64,000 nucleotides of DNA, from NCBI GenBank assembly GCA_021234155.1, contig JAJEKV010000006.1:23911552-23975551 (forward strand), given 5' to 3'. The translations under genes and the position numbers were made by a program. The notes below the pieces were generated by a model. It worked only from the letters and a program-made list of their open reading frames with translations. It was not told the DNA's origin and made no database searches. Numbering within the stretch: position 1 is the first letter of the stretch; each line of letters begins with the position of its first letter. Origin of the DNA: Isoetes taiwanensis (lineage: Eukaryota; Streptophyta; Lycopodiopsida; Isoetales; Isoetaceae). Positions 9,771 through 20,603 of this stretch are shown here, piece after piece.

Positions 9771-10430
9771 CTCTAAACTAAACTGATTAGTATCGATTAG
9801 AGCTCCAATCCGAGCTATGAATATGTAGTAATTATCAACAACATAACATCACGTGTCCAAAGGTCCGTGTTTATAAACCATCTTGAAATATTCTAACTAC
9901 ACTATGTTAACACAATCCCCAACTTATGTAGTCAATTTTGCTAATAGTCCAGATTTATATTATGTAAAGCGTCTAAAGAAACTTCCTAATTTCATACATA
10001 GCATGCATATACTATGTTGATAGAACTGATGCATTGTACAAAGAAACCGTCCAATTTCATAGCTTACAACAGCCAATCTATATTTATACCTAATGATGAT
10101 AAAAGAATGAAAAGATCAATCATCCGTGATTATGCGATAGTGGTATCACCCTTCCCTTGTTTTGTGTGTTACTAGCTATTCAATTCAAATGAAAAACCCT
10201 GATTAGATGAAACGTCCTCATCTTCGAAGTTTTTGAAGGCCCCGCAAAGATAATTGATTGTGCTATTCCCTGTTCCACTTTGTTGGACATTCTGCAGTTG
10301 GCAAAACTTCTTGTAGAGTCCCAAACATGGTTTTTGATTATTCTATAGATGTCTTCACATAATCTGCAACACATCCTCAAGCACTTGATGTAAGAGCACT
10401 TGTAAGCTATTATTTATTAAAGCCTTTAGG
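9771..10430. other. AT-rich intergenic sequence, nothing recognised
   Basis: Both strands were read. There are only short open frames without family motifs. The minus-strand frame 10180-10380 contains CCRLCEDIYRIIKNHVWDST but no domain I know. Confidence 0.3.
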
Positions 10431-10434
10431 CTCT

Positions 10435-10760
10435 CCTTCAGTCATTTTGGTGATCCCGAACCCGGTTGGAGGGTCGTGCTCGCTATCCCGGCCTACTTGG
10501 TTAGACCCCTCAACCGTAAGCGTATCCCAGTCTCCTTTTTGACTACAAATACCACACTTATATACATATGCATTGTGTCTTTTCATGTTGTCTTTTCATG
10601 CTGGCTGTTATTCTATGGCGGGAGTTTATAGTGGTCCGGATTACCAGTTGGTGGGTCCAGCCCTCGCTATCCTGGTGTACGGCGGAGGCTGAGCCTCTCT
10701 GTCCCGTAACTTATTCCGTCCACACTCAAATGCAGCCCCTAGCCTCTGCTGTATTCCCTA
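10435..10760 (+). repeat. Dimeric repeat, possibly SINE-like
   Basis: Two related moderately GC-rich blocks occur in the same orientation. One is near 10450-10500 (GGTTGGAGGGTCGTGCTCGC, then TATCCCGGCCTAC) and one near 10640-10690 (AGTTGGTGGGTCCAGCCCTC, then GCTATCCTGGTGTAC). A dimeric non-autonomous retroelement or a remnant of a LINE 3'-UTR would fit. No A or B box of a tRNA promoter was clear. Confidence 0.35.
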
Positions 10761-10984
10761 ATTTGTGTATGAATATAAACTAGAAATATTTGATCTCTTT
10801 TATAAACTTAAGAGCTAAAGAAATCTCAAAGCCAGAGAAAAGTAGAGAGCAAATTAGAGTGACTAACATGCCAGAAAATGTCTTTACTAAATGCAATGTC
10901 TTGAAATCAAAATATATGCTACCCCAAGCTAACAGAATTGGTCATTGCCTTCATTCAAAATGAAACATAAGACTTATCTGAAAG

Positions 10985-11390
10985 CCGTTCGATCGTGTGC
11001 AAAGTTTCAGAGGCCGAAGTTTCAGAGCTGAACCATCTTTCCCAACAGGCCAATCTCTGAAAAGCTTAAACATCATTGGATGGAGTGCTCAAAGAGCTTT
11101 CCAACAAGCCCAAACACACCCAAAACTGCCACCAGATACAGAAGTTATGGCCAAAAGAAAACTGCAGCCAAACCCTAGCACCGCCAAAAGAGGGCCGGGA
11201 CTGTCAGGTGGATTCCGTCGACTAAAACAGAGGAAACACCATACAAATCAAACACCGATGGAAAGCTCGTTTGATAAGTTTTCCAAAGAGCCCAAGAACA
11301 CCCTGACACCGGAATCCCGAGTTATGCAAAAGAGCAGGGCTGAAACCCTAAGCGCCCTCCATGAGCGCCCTTCCATGAGATAAAAAAGGT
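10985..11390 (-). repeat. LTR-like fragment
   Basis: Read on the minus strand, this has the style of plant Gypsy-type LTRs: clauses resembling AACTCGGGATTCCGG, GAAAGCTCTTTG and TAACTTCTGTATCTG, with repeated GGAAAGCTC-type phrases. The 128-codon plus-strand open frame over it is Lys/Pro-rich without a domain and I regard it as non-coding. No LTR boundary pair was found. Confidence 0.3.
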
Positions 11391-11449
11391 TAAAAGGTTG
11401 ATATAATAGCAAATATGTATAAAGACCTTATGCACTGTTGACTCAATTT

Positions 11450-12430
11450 GCAACAACACACAAAGTAAGCCACATGTAGCACATAACAAAAACTACTATT
11501 TCTACTGCGAGGATGTGCTAAGCTAGACCTGACAGAATCTGCTGGACATAGCTGCTAATAACAAGTTTGTTCAGTTTACCAAATTCTTTGAGCAATGCTA
11601 TATTTGGATGCTTCAATCGATTTAGCAAAGTTATTTTCCGCAAATCCTGATAAATTAAACATTAGAAGTAATTCTAGTAAGGGAAATGAAGCAGGGGAAA
11701 GTCACCCGTCCTAATAGTTTTGCCTTTTCATTTGACTGCACTCCATCTGAGACTATAACCTCCTTCATAGCACACATTTGAGCAACATACTCAATGTATG
11801 AAATCATAGTAACAGAATATAAATTTTAAAATGGTCCAGCTGAAAGCTTAGCTAAACATTTGCCTGTGAAATCCACGATGGCCATGTCCAAAGGTCCCCT
11901 CACCAGTAGCCTTTTCTTTTTTGCCAGTGTGCAATGCCATTACTTTGCCTCTTCTTGTTGCCAGTGTGCAATGTGATTACTTTGCCTCTTCTTGTTGTAG
12001 GCTTTGATGAACTGTGATTAACTTTATCCATACCAGAACAAATTTGTTTATGTTTTGTCCATGCCTCAATTCATCCAACAATCCATTTGACTTAGGTCTC
12101 TTGCATGGGTGTTAGGATGCTTAATAAGGATTATGGTCAAGAATTATATGAAAATAGTACTCCTATCTTTCCAAAATCTAAACCTTCTATCAATGGAGAA
12201 TATAGCCATAACGGCAGATGCAGTTCACAACAAATTTTTAAACCTGCGCATTCTTCGAATATTCTTGCCTCTAATTTGAGATGTGATAAGATTTGCTTCT
12301 CTGCCAACATTGCATTTTGGGTATGTTTTAAGGTAAGAGGGATCCAAAAACGGTTTTATAATCTGCACAACAAACATTAAGGCATCATCCTTATCACACA
12401 TATAAGCATTTTCACTTTTATCAATACGTT
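11450..12430. repeat. Direct repeat partner of 53500-54510
   Basis: Shared blocks occur in the same order and orientation in both places. They include AACAAGTTTGTTCAGTTTAC/AACAAGTTTATTCCGGTTTAC, CTATATTTGGATGC, AAATTAAACATTAGA, ATAACCTCCTTCATA, GTAGCCTTTTCTTTT and the GGTGTTAGGATGCTTAAT stretch. The copies are diverged by many indels and sit 42 kb apart. A 91-codon frame at 12105 is open but unconserved. I regard it as a dispersed non-coding repeat, perhaps part of a larger retroelement. Confidence 0.65.
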
Positions 12431-12437
12431 TCAATAC

Positions 12438-12790
12438 CTTCTCTGCTAGTCAATGCATGCATATGCCACTTCTCACCCGGTTAATTTTAGGTTTCCATCC
12501 ACATGCTTTTGCATGTGAGACCACTTTACATCTAGTGAATCTCAAGTTTACATTCACATGCCTTTGCATGCACCTTTAGTTTGGACATGCATGCCTATGC
12601 CCATGCATGCATAACATCTTCTCTGCCAGTCAATGCATACGCTCCTTCTCACCCAGTCAATCTTAGGTTTCCATCCATATGCTTTTGCATATGAGACCAC
12701 TTTATATCCTGTGAATCTCAAGTTTAAACATGCTTTTGCATGCAAAGGTCTTTCTAGCCAGTCTATCTCAAACTTCCATTCACATGCATT
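12438..12790. repeat. Tandem duplication (about 180 bp) with ATGC/GCAT self-complementary words
   Basis: A unit running from CCTTCTCTGCTAGTCAATGC through TTTTAGGTTTCCATCC and GTGAATCTCAAGTTTA is present at 12438-12616 and again at 12617-12790. Each unit has several small palindromes of the form CACATGCTTTTGCATGTG or CATATGCTTTTGCATATG. The paired changes C/G and T/A at the second position in both arms keep the palindrome intact in both copies. Confidence 0.7.
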
Positions 12791-13432
12791 TGTGATTCCT
12801 TCTTCTATATTAGTCCTTTCTTTTTGTCGCCCTCTCTTTTAAGTTGTTCATGACTTCATGGGTTTTTGGCCACAGGTAGCATATAGAAGATGAAGAAGGC
12901 ATGAATTTGTGTAAATTGCATCGGGCTTTTAAGATTTCTATAATCAATCATGTAGCCAAGGTACCTGCTTACTTTCTTTTGCAGCCATATAGTCTTTTTC
13001 ACAGAGCACCAAGGGTTTGCAAAATTGTGTGCAATCTTTCACGTTCCCTTTTCTCCATGGTAATCAATTTCTTTTTGTTCTGAGTTTCCTGGTATATTTA
13101 CTTGCTCCTGAATTTGCAGTAGCAGGTGGTCAATGGTTTTGTAATCATAATTCAATCCCAGATAGACATCGATTATAGGTGTAGCTATGTTGTGTTGGTT
13201 CTATACCTATTTCATGTTATTCTCGTGGATTCATGTTTATTTTTTCATATGTATATATCCTTTCTTTTACTCTACACCCAAATGAAACTAAACACCCAAA
13301 CCAAAGGGGATTTTAGGGGGAATTTAATTTTAAAATGTTGAATGTAATGGTTTGTATTAATTTAAAAATCAAACCAAATCCCTAGACCTTCTGGGCTATT
13401 TGATGTAAAAAAAAAATGTCTTTAATTCTGAG
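12791..13432. other. Intergenic sequence with a short dispersed repeat
   Basis: 13270-13400 (ACACCCAAACCAAAGGGG, then AATTTAATTTTAAAATGTTG) recurs in the same orientation at about 36290-36400. No gene is recognised in the remainder. Confidence 0.4.
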
Positions 13433-13990
13433 TTTTTTTTTTGAAGGACGAAAGCCAAAAAGTTTATTAATTAGAGAAAAAATACAAAATTTACATGTCT
13501 CATCTAACTGTGTAAGCACAAAAAGATGCCACAGGAGCATGAGCCTGGAGCACAATGTACTTACTCCAGAATAGGAGACTAATGATAAGAATCAATGCGA
13601 AGATACTGAATCCAGATGCGTTCCATAAATTCTGATTCCAAGGAGGAACATTTGTAGGCTGTCAATATCTTTTTCTGGGCCACTGTAATAACACTGTGTG
13701 CAGATGAATAAATGCCCTGAAAGATGTGGTGTCTGCGACGCTCCCATATCGACCATAGGAGCCAACTGGAACCAAGATGAAATGCCCTTGGTTTAGCTGG
13801 AGGCCATGCGTTGGGATAGGACGCCAAAAGGATGCATCGGCAGTCCAGTGTACTGTTAAACAAACCTTGTAGCCAGGACCACGCTGGTTGAACCTCAGGA
13901 CACTCAAAGAGACAATGCTCAAGAGCCTCAACGTCCGAAAGACAGAGCGGGCATACTGCAGATATGTGAGGATCATAGCGATGCCGAAAC
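13433..13990 (-). mobile_element. 5'-truncated L1-type LINE (3' end), copy 1
   Basis: On the minus strand the element ends in an A tract (T10 at 13433-13442) preceded by a short 3'-UTR. The coding part ends ...ERIWIQYLRIDSYH before a stop. Upstream it reads RHRYDPHISAVCPLC, then LEHCLFECPEVQPAW. The Cys-x2-Cys...His-x3-4-Cys spacing is the zinc-binding domain found at the C terminus of plant LINE reverse transcriptases (zf-RVT, PF13966 style). It matches copy 2 at 25550-26300 closely in protein and 3'-UTR. Similarity stops at about 13990, which marks the 5' truncation typical of target-primed reverse transcription. Small frameshifts make it dead. Confidence 0.85.
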
Positions 13991-14105
13991 CTAATTGCAA
14001 TACGGATTCTAATCCTAATTTTTGATGCACATTCTACTCTAATTTTGATGGACATTATAACTCTTATTCTGACACGAACTTTTGACTCTAATTCTGCAAG
14101 CCAAA

Positions 14106-14205
14106 TTGACCCTCTTGGCAACTCGAGATCTTGTCAAACCTTGCAAAAAGACTAGATCTAGGTTGGAACCTTTACATAAACAATAGTATTGGTGAAGAAT
14201 TGAAT
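14106..14205 (+). repeat. 100-bp dispersed repeat, partner at 31909-32010
   Basis: Shared text includes TTGACCCTC.CGGCAACT, GACTAGATCTA.GGTTGG and AACAATAGTATTGGTGAAGA, in the same orientation in both places. Each copy sits near one arm of the large inverted repeat, so it may belong to the same composite element. Confidence 0.65.
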
Positions 14206-14224
14206 TTTCCTTTGCAGTTGAAAT

Positions 14225-16610
14225 CTAAACCATTCTTATGAATTCAACATAAATCCAGAGGAATTATAATATCCACAATATAAGTACAATATAATATAGC
14301 AATTCAACCTAGAATCTTCTAGCTCAACCATGCGCTCCAACTCCACTGTCTCCATTAGCTTGACCACTACTTGCTAATTCACTGCACATGCACTCACGAG
14401 GGTTAGTCCTCGTGACTACGTGGGGATCCCTGGCTACCACTACATGTATGGATTCATCTTGAAAATCTCGGATAACAAGGACATAAGCACAAGTAAAGAC
14501 ACGAAATCCTATGTGAATGCAGTGCTAGACAATGACAACATGATCAAATAAAATACAACACATGAGCATCATAAGGAAAGAACATAGCCAAGATACCAAA
14601 CCATCGTAAACACAGCTCCAAGACAATGGGAAGCTCAGTCAACCTACATGCAAGCCCTGTTAGCATAAACATGCCCAACCAGCTCACATTTCGAGCTCCG
14701 TAGCGGGAGTAGTGGGGTGACCTCATATGTAGTGTCATAGAGCACAAGAATACCATAGAGAATCATAGATGAACATGAGCATGCCGAAGCAACCTAGGCC
14801 ATCGAACCTAGAAGCCCGACCCCGGAGGATCCAAAAGATAACAAAATACCAAGACAACAGTAGGAAAAGGGCAAAACCATAGCATGTGATGTTCATTAAA
14901 ATATTTGCTAAACATGTGCCTAGATCATACTCTTGCCTGTTGTCAAGGTTCCTCATACAACCCAATTGTGTCGAAGTAGCTAAAGATCATGATTACAATA
15001 CAAACGCGTCGAGGAAGCCACAAGCCTAAATGTCATATTGATGTAAATCCAACACATGCACTTCATTGAACAAATAAAAATACTACCAGTCTCCTATCTT
15101 GTAAAGCTTACCATTTAAAACACATTCTCTCCAGCCTATAGGACGCTGCCTAGTGGCGTGACGTTAAAATATTTATCTTTATCTTTATCCATACAATATT
15201 TATCCATTATCAATTCATAGCTTAGGCATTTCCTTGGATTTTATTACTCCATACCATCCTGTCAAAAGGTCCCCATAAGCTTCCAATGTCTTTTTCTTCC
15301 TTCCTTCCTTGGCCAAGTTAAAGTCGATCTCATGTGACCTAGACATTTCAAAGTTCCAACACATACAATAATTTACTTAGCTATGGTTCACAATATTTCA
15401 TACTTAAAATTACATTTCCTTAGCTTCCAATAAACATGATGCAACTAATATGAGTATTCAAAACCCCATTCCAGGCTTTGCTATCCTTGATGATGAGCGA
15501 CCGTCTATGTCAAATATTTATGCTAGACCGCTCCCTAGCATATGCCCTATCTCCATGAGCCAAGAAATATATTTTATTCCAATCATTAGATTTGTTCCCA
15601 TGAAGTTACAAATTTCCTTAGATAATTATTCAAGCAGTGCACGTTTTTAATAGACTGCTACAAAATTATCCATATCTCGTGCATCTGTGCTGAACTTACT
15701 CCTGTGAACAATCTGGTGCTAGATCCACACCCTTGTACTTGCATATTTTTCTTTAACTCTTCGTATATTTATTTATCATTAATTAACAGATTGTTAACAA
15801 AAGAAAATAAGACAGAGAGAAAGGAACATATTAGACAACAATAGAAAATAACAAATGGCACCAACGACAGAGCTATATTTCAATCCGATTCGATTGTTCG
15901 GAGCTGCCCATGAAGAATCGTTACATCTGAGGCCCAATCGACACTATTCAATTAATTTTGATCTGTTTACACATGAATTCGAGCCAAACATGATAGTTTA
16001 AAAAAGATCTGTTTGAAAAAGTCCTTTAGAAATCCAAAACGGTGTCCTTTCGATTATAAATATGGCTCTGCACTGCAGAAGCATCCCTCTTTTCGACCTG
16101 TCAATTTGTTGAAGCAATTCTTGAACCTTCGAAGCCGATTCTATCTCCTAGCATCCAATTGCAATCCAGAGCTTTGCTATAAATAAATCTCAAAATAAAT
16201 CTGAACAAAGGGAACATAGCAAACTACCACTGTATCTTGTGTTCTCATCAGTTTAAGCTTGTTACCTTCCAAAGCTTATGCATATCTAATCATAGATGCA
16301 GCATATATAACCTCAAATCAACAGAAACCCCACATAATAGAATAAGATCTGATGCCGTTCTGATGGAATCTCCAGGATCTTGCCTCCTCAGTGTCTTCGG
16401 TACGATCCTCCGATCCTTCTCTGCCTTCTCTACTCTGCAAAACCTCCTGCAAAATCCTCAAAAAAACTCTAAAAAACCTCTTCCAGAATCCTTTGTCAAA
16501 GAAGCAAACTCTTGCTTATGTGCATGCTGCATGCATACCTCATGTACATATGCAACTCATGTACGTACCATGCACAAATACATATACTGGACTGAAGGTG
16601 GCCAGGACCA
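14225..16610 (-). repeat. Left arm of a 2.3-kb inverted duplication
   Basis: Read on the minus strand, this segment matches 33757-36080 on the plus strand from end to end. Shared landmarks include AAACATGATGCAACTAATA at 15435 (right arm near 34895), GATGGCCTAGG-type text at 14790 (35490), CCTAGCATCCAATTGCAATC at 16147 (34180) and CTTGCTTATGTGCATGC at 16513 (33860). The right arm is shorter by many small deletions. At about 15130-15200 the left arm has a unique block ending in (TTTATC)n, where the right arm carries (CTATT)7. No conserved ORF runs through, and splice-like junctions are not obvious. It is probably an unidentified retroelement family inserted twice in opposite orientations. Confidence 0.75.
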
Positions 16611-17040
16611 TTACAATCTCAACTTCTAAAATAACCCATGTCCTCATGGGCCCATCACAGATCCCGAAATTTTTTTAAGTCCTTCACAATTATCATGATC
16701 ACATATGCACGACTGCCAACTTATTCCTTCATAATACATATAGCTCAATCTTTGATCAAATTTTGTAAAGCCAAGATCATAATTCACTAATCAATGAGAA
16801 GAAGCCAAGCTACTCGGAATCAAACCTAGTCTGAGCAATCAAAAGCTCTCTTGCGGACGTGAAATAATCCCGTCTCAATCTTATGCCAACACCAACTTAG
16901 AGATACAACTGCTATCCATATTGCTGAAAGAAAATAAAAAACTTACCTTCGCATCAGCAATAGCAATTTATTTACATGGATAGCTCTCCCTTAGCTTCCA
17001 TTAACATCATCTTACTTTTCACTTTATCTTAATCCACCTT
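16611..17040. other. AT-rich spacer, nothing recognised
   Basis: No motif or conserved frame. It ends in GGT14 (17043-17056), where the Penelope-like element begins. Confidence 0.4.
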
Positions 17041-17056
17041 GGTTTTTTTTTTTTTT

Positions 17057-18657
17057 GTGATCTGAATAGACATTTTCTTTAAACTTGACGTGGCCAATAA
17101 ATGGTAAAAGAACCACCCGTAGATGATTCTAAATATGCGTACCAGAAGTGACTGGTAATACATCTAAAAATATGGCCCAGTCTGCACCATGCAAAAAAAT
17201 AATAGGCACAAGCTTAATTATGTCTTATCACTAGGCTTTAATGGTGATTAGGGGTGAAAGAGCCCCCCTAAGTGACGAGAAATGAATTTACTAGGACTGG
17301 ATTAGACTGCCGATGAAATTTATGACGAAGTTTAAGATTCTGACCTAAACAGTATGGCAGATCCTCGAGTTGATAAAGGACTTGGCAGGTCACATATGAC
17401 CAAAAATATCTGCTAAGATTGTGGCGGGTAACTGAATCATGGGTTTTAATTCAGATGGCTGGACTGATAGCCATAGCTCTGAGGATGAGTTTACACCAGA
17501 CGTAGAGACGGAGAGGGAGCTTTTTTGGTGCAAAAATTCTGAAAAACTTGAGCAACTAAGTATGAATTGGAGAGGAGGCGATCGGAGCTTTGACTCCAAA
17601 AGAAGTTTCGATGATAGCAGAGGTGGATACAATGCTAAAAGAGGCGGAGGTTTTAACCCAAACCCAGGTGGTTACTTCAGGAACAGCAATAATGAGCAAT
17701 ATGTTCCCGAGACACAACAAAATGAGGATGATATTGATTCGGAAAACGAAGATCTACAGGTAAAAACGAAGATCTACTAGTAAAATGAATTACCAAGAAA
17801 ATGCATAAAGGAGCAGTCTACAAGCTGGACGGATTTGCTATCATATATTTGTATTAATCTATACGTTGATTATTTTACTTTCATACATCTGAATTATTTT
17901 GACTGTACATTTTTAGTAGATAGTTTAATATCAAGAGCAAAGGGTACATTAGGTGAAGGGCGAAGAGCCAAGAATCACCTAATGTACCTTTTGGCCCTTG
18001 GGTCGTTACCGAGTCTATGGCTAACGTTCTCATGATTGGCTGCAGGTACGTGGTGATTCTTCTCTTAATGTATCATCTTTGCTGTTATGGTGTTTTACTG
18101 GTCGAAACGAATGTACTGGTCTATATATACTACATTGTGTAGTTGCGGATTTAGCAGCAACTGAAAATTCATAGTTTGGGCAAAGTTGTGAACAGCCCCA
18201 TGACAAAAATATTAGGTTGACGGGTAAGACTAATTTTACTCTGTGTTAAACATTGAACATGTTGAAATAACAGCCAAATGTGGAGCATTTTTTAAGTAAA
18301 GCTCACACATAATACAGGTATGTTTACCCCCAGTTCTGCAGTGCATTTTAGGATGCTTTAATGGCAAATACGTTAAACCTTATTTTATAAGGATATTGTG
18401 CACTATGGTATGACTGTTCTAATGATTTGAGCATCCCAGAAAAAAAGTTTTGTTTCCAAAAAAAATGATGACTGAATCGGTAGATTCAAAAAAAAGGGTG
18501 TCAATAGTCTCTAAACCTGTTATCCATAGATTGGTGTACCAGACTCGGATCTATCTAGATCTTTGGATGGAATGATAAAACTATGGAGGGATTGACCAAA
18601 GTAGTATGATGTGCTAGTAGGATTGTTGTCCAGACTAGTTATGTCCGGGTTTTTTTT
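17057..18657 (+). repeat. Left pseudo-LTR
   Basis: It starts GTGATCTGAATAGACATTTT directly after a T14 tract and ends at TATGTCCGGGTTTTTTTT. It aligns throughout to 22887-25558. It contains the RG-rich exon (17439-17759), most of the following intron, and a 14-bp perfect hairpin at 17943-17988. Confidence 0.85.
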
Positions 18658-19147
18658 AGACACTTCATTTCTCTAGTTTAACTGGAGTTGCATCATATCT
18701 ATTGGCAATAACAGGAATGAACTATTGAATGGTATGTTATACTCACAAAATGGTATAACTCTTTAGGATGAGGAGGAGGCACAAGCGGACAATATTGAGT
18801 TTGTACCTCCGGTATGGAATAGAGACCTTGGACCGATTGGCTATGCTACAAGCAAGATTACATGTCCAAGCTATGCCATACAGACGGTATTATGTTGCAT
18901 CAAAAACCACCAGGTACACATACAGCTACTCGAAAAGGAAGCGGCCAGGAAGCCCGAGGAATTATCTGCTATTTCACATTTAGGTTTTAATTAATGGCTG
19001 GAGTTAGTTCCCAGGCTTAATAAGCTTGGTGAGGATTGGGACGAGATCAGCAAGCTCATTGAGGATATATATAATAGCCTGCCTACTAAAGTATATCATT
19101 GCAAAAAATCAATTCTTCAAAGGGGTGCTAGCTTTAGAAAAAGCCAA
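17439..19147 (+). pseudogene. RG-rich N-terminal ORF of the Penelope-like element, with intron
   Basis: Exon 1 starts at ATG 17439 (MGFNSDGWTDSHSSEDEFTP) and runs 107 codons through RG/GG-rich text (MNWRGGDRSFDSKRSFDDSR, then GGYNAKRGGGFNPNPGGYF) into an acidic tail ending NEDLQ at 17759. A donor CAG/GTAAAA and an acceptor CTTTAG/GATGAG at 18767 would remove a 1,007-nt intron in phase 0 and give NEDLQ/DEEEAQADNIEFVP. Exon 2 continues as PPVWNRDLGPIGYATSKITC, passes an in-frame TAA at 18992-18994 and stays open to 19147 (LVPRLNKLGEDWDEISKLIE). RGG-rich tracts usually bind nucleic acid, so a role as an ORF1-like RNA-binding protein is my inference. The exon lies in the repeat, so the coding region depends on the upstream repeat copy. 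Confidence 0.5.
17943..17988 (+). other. Perfect 14-bp hairpin in the pseudo-LTR
   Basis: GGTACATTAGGTGA (17943-17956) pairs with TCACCTAATGTACC (17975-17988) across an 18-nt loop. The same structure is present unchanged in the right repeat at 23772-23817. It lies in the intron of the RG-rich ORF. I looked for a hammerhead ribozyme core (CTGANGA...GAAA), known from other Penelope-like elements, and did not find one here. Confidence 0.65.
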
Positions 19148-19299
19148 TAAGATTAAAAAATCCAAAATTTTAGTGATGTGATTATTCAAAAAAAAATTAA
19201 CTTATACCGATCGATGATGGCGAAGATGACCCCTTTGGGGAATCGGCTCTGTCCGAAAACGGATAAAATTGACATCGGTAAAAAGGAGCCGGCGGGGTA

Positions 19300-20295
19300 A
19301 TGGGGAGGATGATAAGGACTTCACTTCACTTTACACAATTGTCACCTTTTTCCCATTATTTCGAAAGACTTGTTGAAAGCCACGCCATATTCTCAGAATC
19401 AAGGGATCCGGAGAACAAAAACTTTGGAGCCTTAGCCCCCATTAGCCGGGCCTCATGGATCATGCTTGGGGGATTACACCAACAAGAAAAATGGCTAAAA
19501 TAGCAGCGAAAAAAGATGGAAAAAATAGTGTACAAGGAAAAGTTTAAACTGAGAATTGATCATCGGTTCTTTGATAAGAAATGTAACAAGGATATGTCCA
19601 TATATGTAAGGCAGAAAGGACATATGGCATATTCCACAATTACAAGGGATCCTTTCTATATCAAAAGAGTGTGGCGAAGCATGTGCCCATATTTCAAGTG
19701 TGTATGTGAACCCAGGGTGAAGGGTAATGCTTGTAAGGACAACATGACTTGGATTGACCATGCTATCTGGTACATGTTTAATAACCTAGACCATATTTTC
19801 CCTGATATGTCAGTTGTTGCGCAAATGGTCTCAATGAGGAAGTTCATGAAGACTACTCTAAGGGACAGCATAATTGCATACATTTCGTATTTGGAAGTAA
19901 GAAACACGCTTATTAGCATGACAATGATGCTGGCCACAGACCCATGGGCAGACCTAAAAATTGGATTCCCTATGTGTAAAATGGCAACTATATGCGAGAA
20001 AAGCATAAAACCAAAATCATTCATGAAAGATATGGAGGCTGGTTCCAGTAATGTAGCGGAAAGAAAGTTCAAACAGTTTAAACCCAGAACACCGTCGTAT
20101 GGATCAGTTGCAGGATATGCTCCACTTCGTATCACGGTGTTACCTGGACAAAGTGGCTCTAGTATGGCCGATAACTCCAACATTGAGCAGATTGGTACTC
20201 CAAGTGCCATTGGTGGCTCAGTCTCAAAGCAAAGACAAGAGTCAAATGTCAGAGATGGGGATGGTGTCATCCAACAGCTTAAATATGACAAATAG
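19300..20295 (+). pseudogene. Internal ORF of the Penelope-like element, function unknown
   Basis: One frame runs from 19300 to 20295 with a single in-frame TAG at 19501-19503. After it, 259 codons from ATG 19516 are open: KFKLRIDHRFFDKKCNKDMS, then RVWRSMCPYFKCVCEPRVKG with a CPYFKCVCEP cysteine cluster, helical text with several Met, and a low-complexity Ser/Gly C terminus. I recognise no domain. The position 5' of the RT domain and the basic N-terminal half suggest a nucleic-acid-binding or N-terminal RT extension, which is inference. It ends at TAG 20293-20295, followed by GTATTG, so a splice donor is also possible there. Confidence 0.45.
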
Positions 20296-20603
20296 GTATT
20301 GGTACTGTCAATTAGAATAACTTTTTTCCCCTGTACAATTTTGTTACTCTTTGATGACATTTTGTATAATGACTTGGGTCGTTGTATGACTCAGACAATA
20401 GTATATTTTGAATAGTCTTTCTAAGTTACGAAAGTACCTATTGACAAATGAAGCTGACATGCCAGTGTCCATGTCATGCTATTACATACTACTACTCTAG
20501 TTTTGAAATCAAAAAAGGAGTATAGACCTATACAAGTTGACCATGACACCAATCAGATATTACGATATTTATATCTAAATAATGTAATGTTTGTTTATAT
20601 ACA

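Noticed and set aside
10440-10500. tRNA gene
   Set aside because: The GAACCCGGTTGG phrase resembles part of a T-arm, but no cloverleaf can be drawn around it.
17057-18657. Hammerhead ribozyme in the pseudo-LTR
   Set aside because: I looked for CTGANGA with a paired GAAA and found only GCCGATGAAA near 17310, which lacks the required core.
18992-20295. Alternative genetic code (TAA/TAG read as amino acid)
   Set aside because: In-frame TAA/TAG are accompanied by frameshifts and occur in decayed elements and pseudogenes alike. Simple decay or consensus error explains them.
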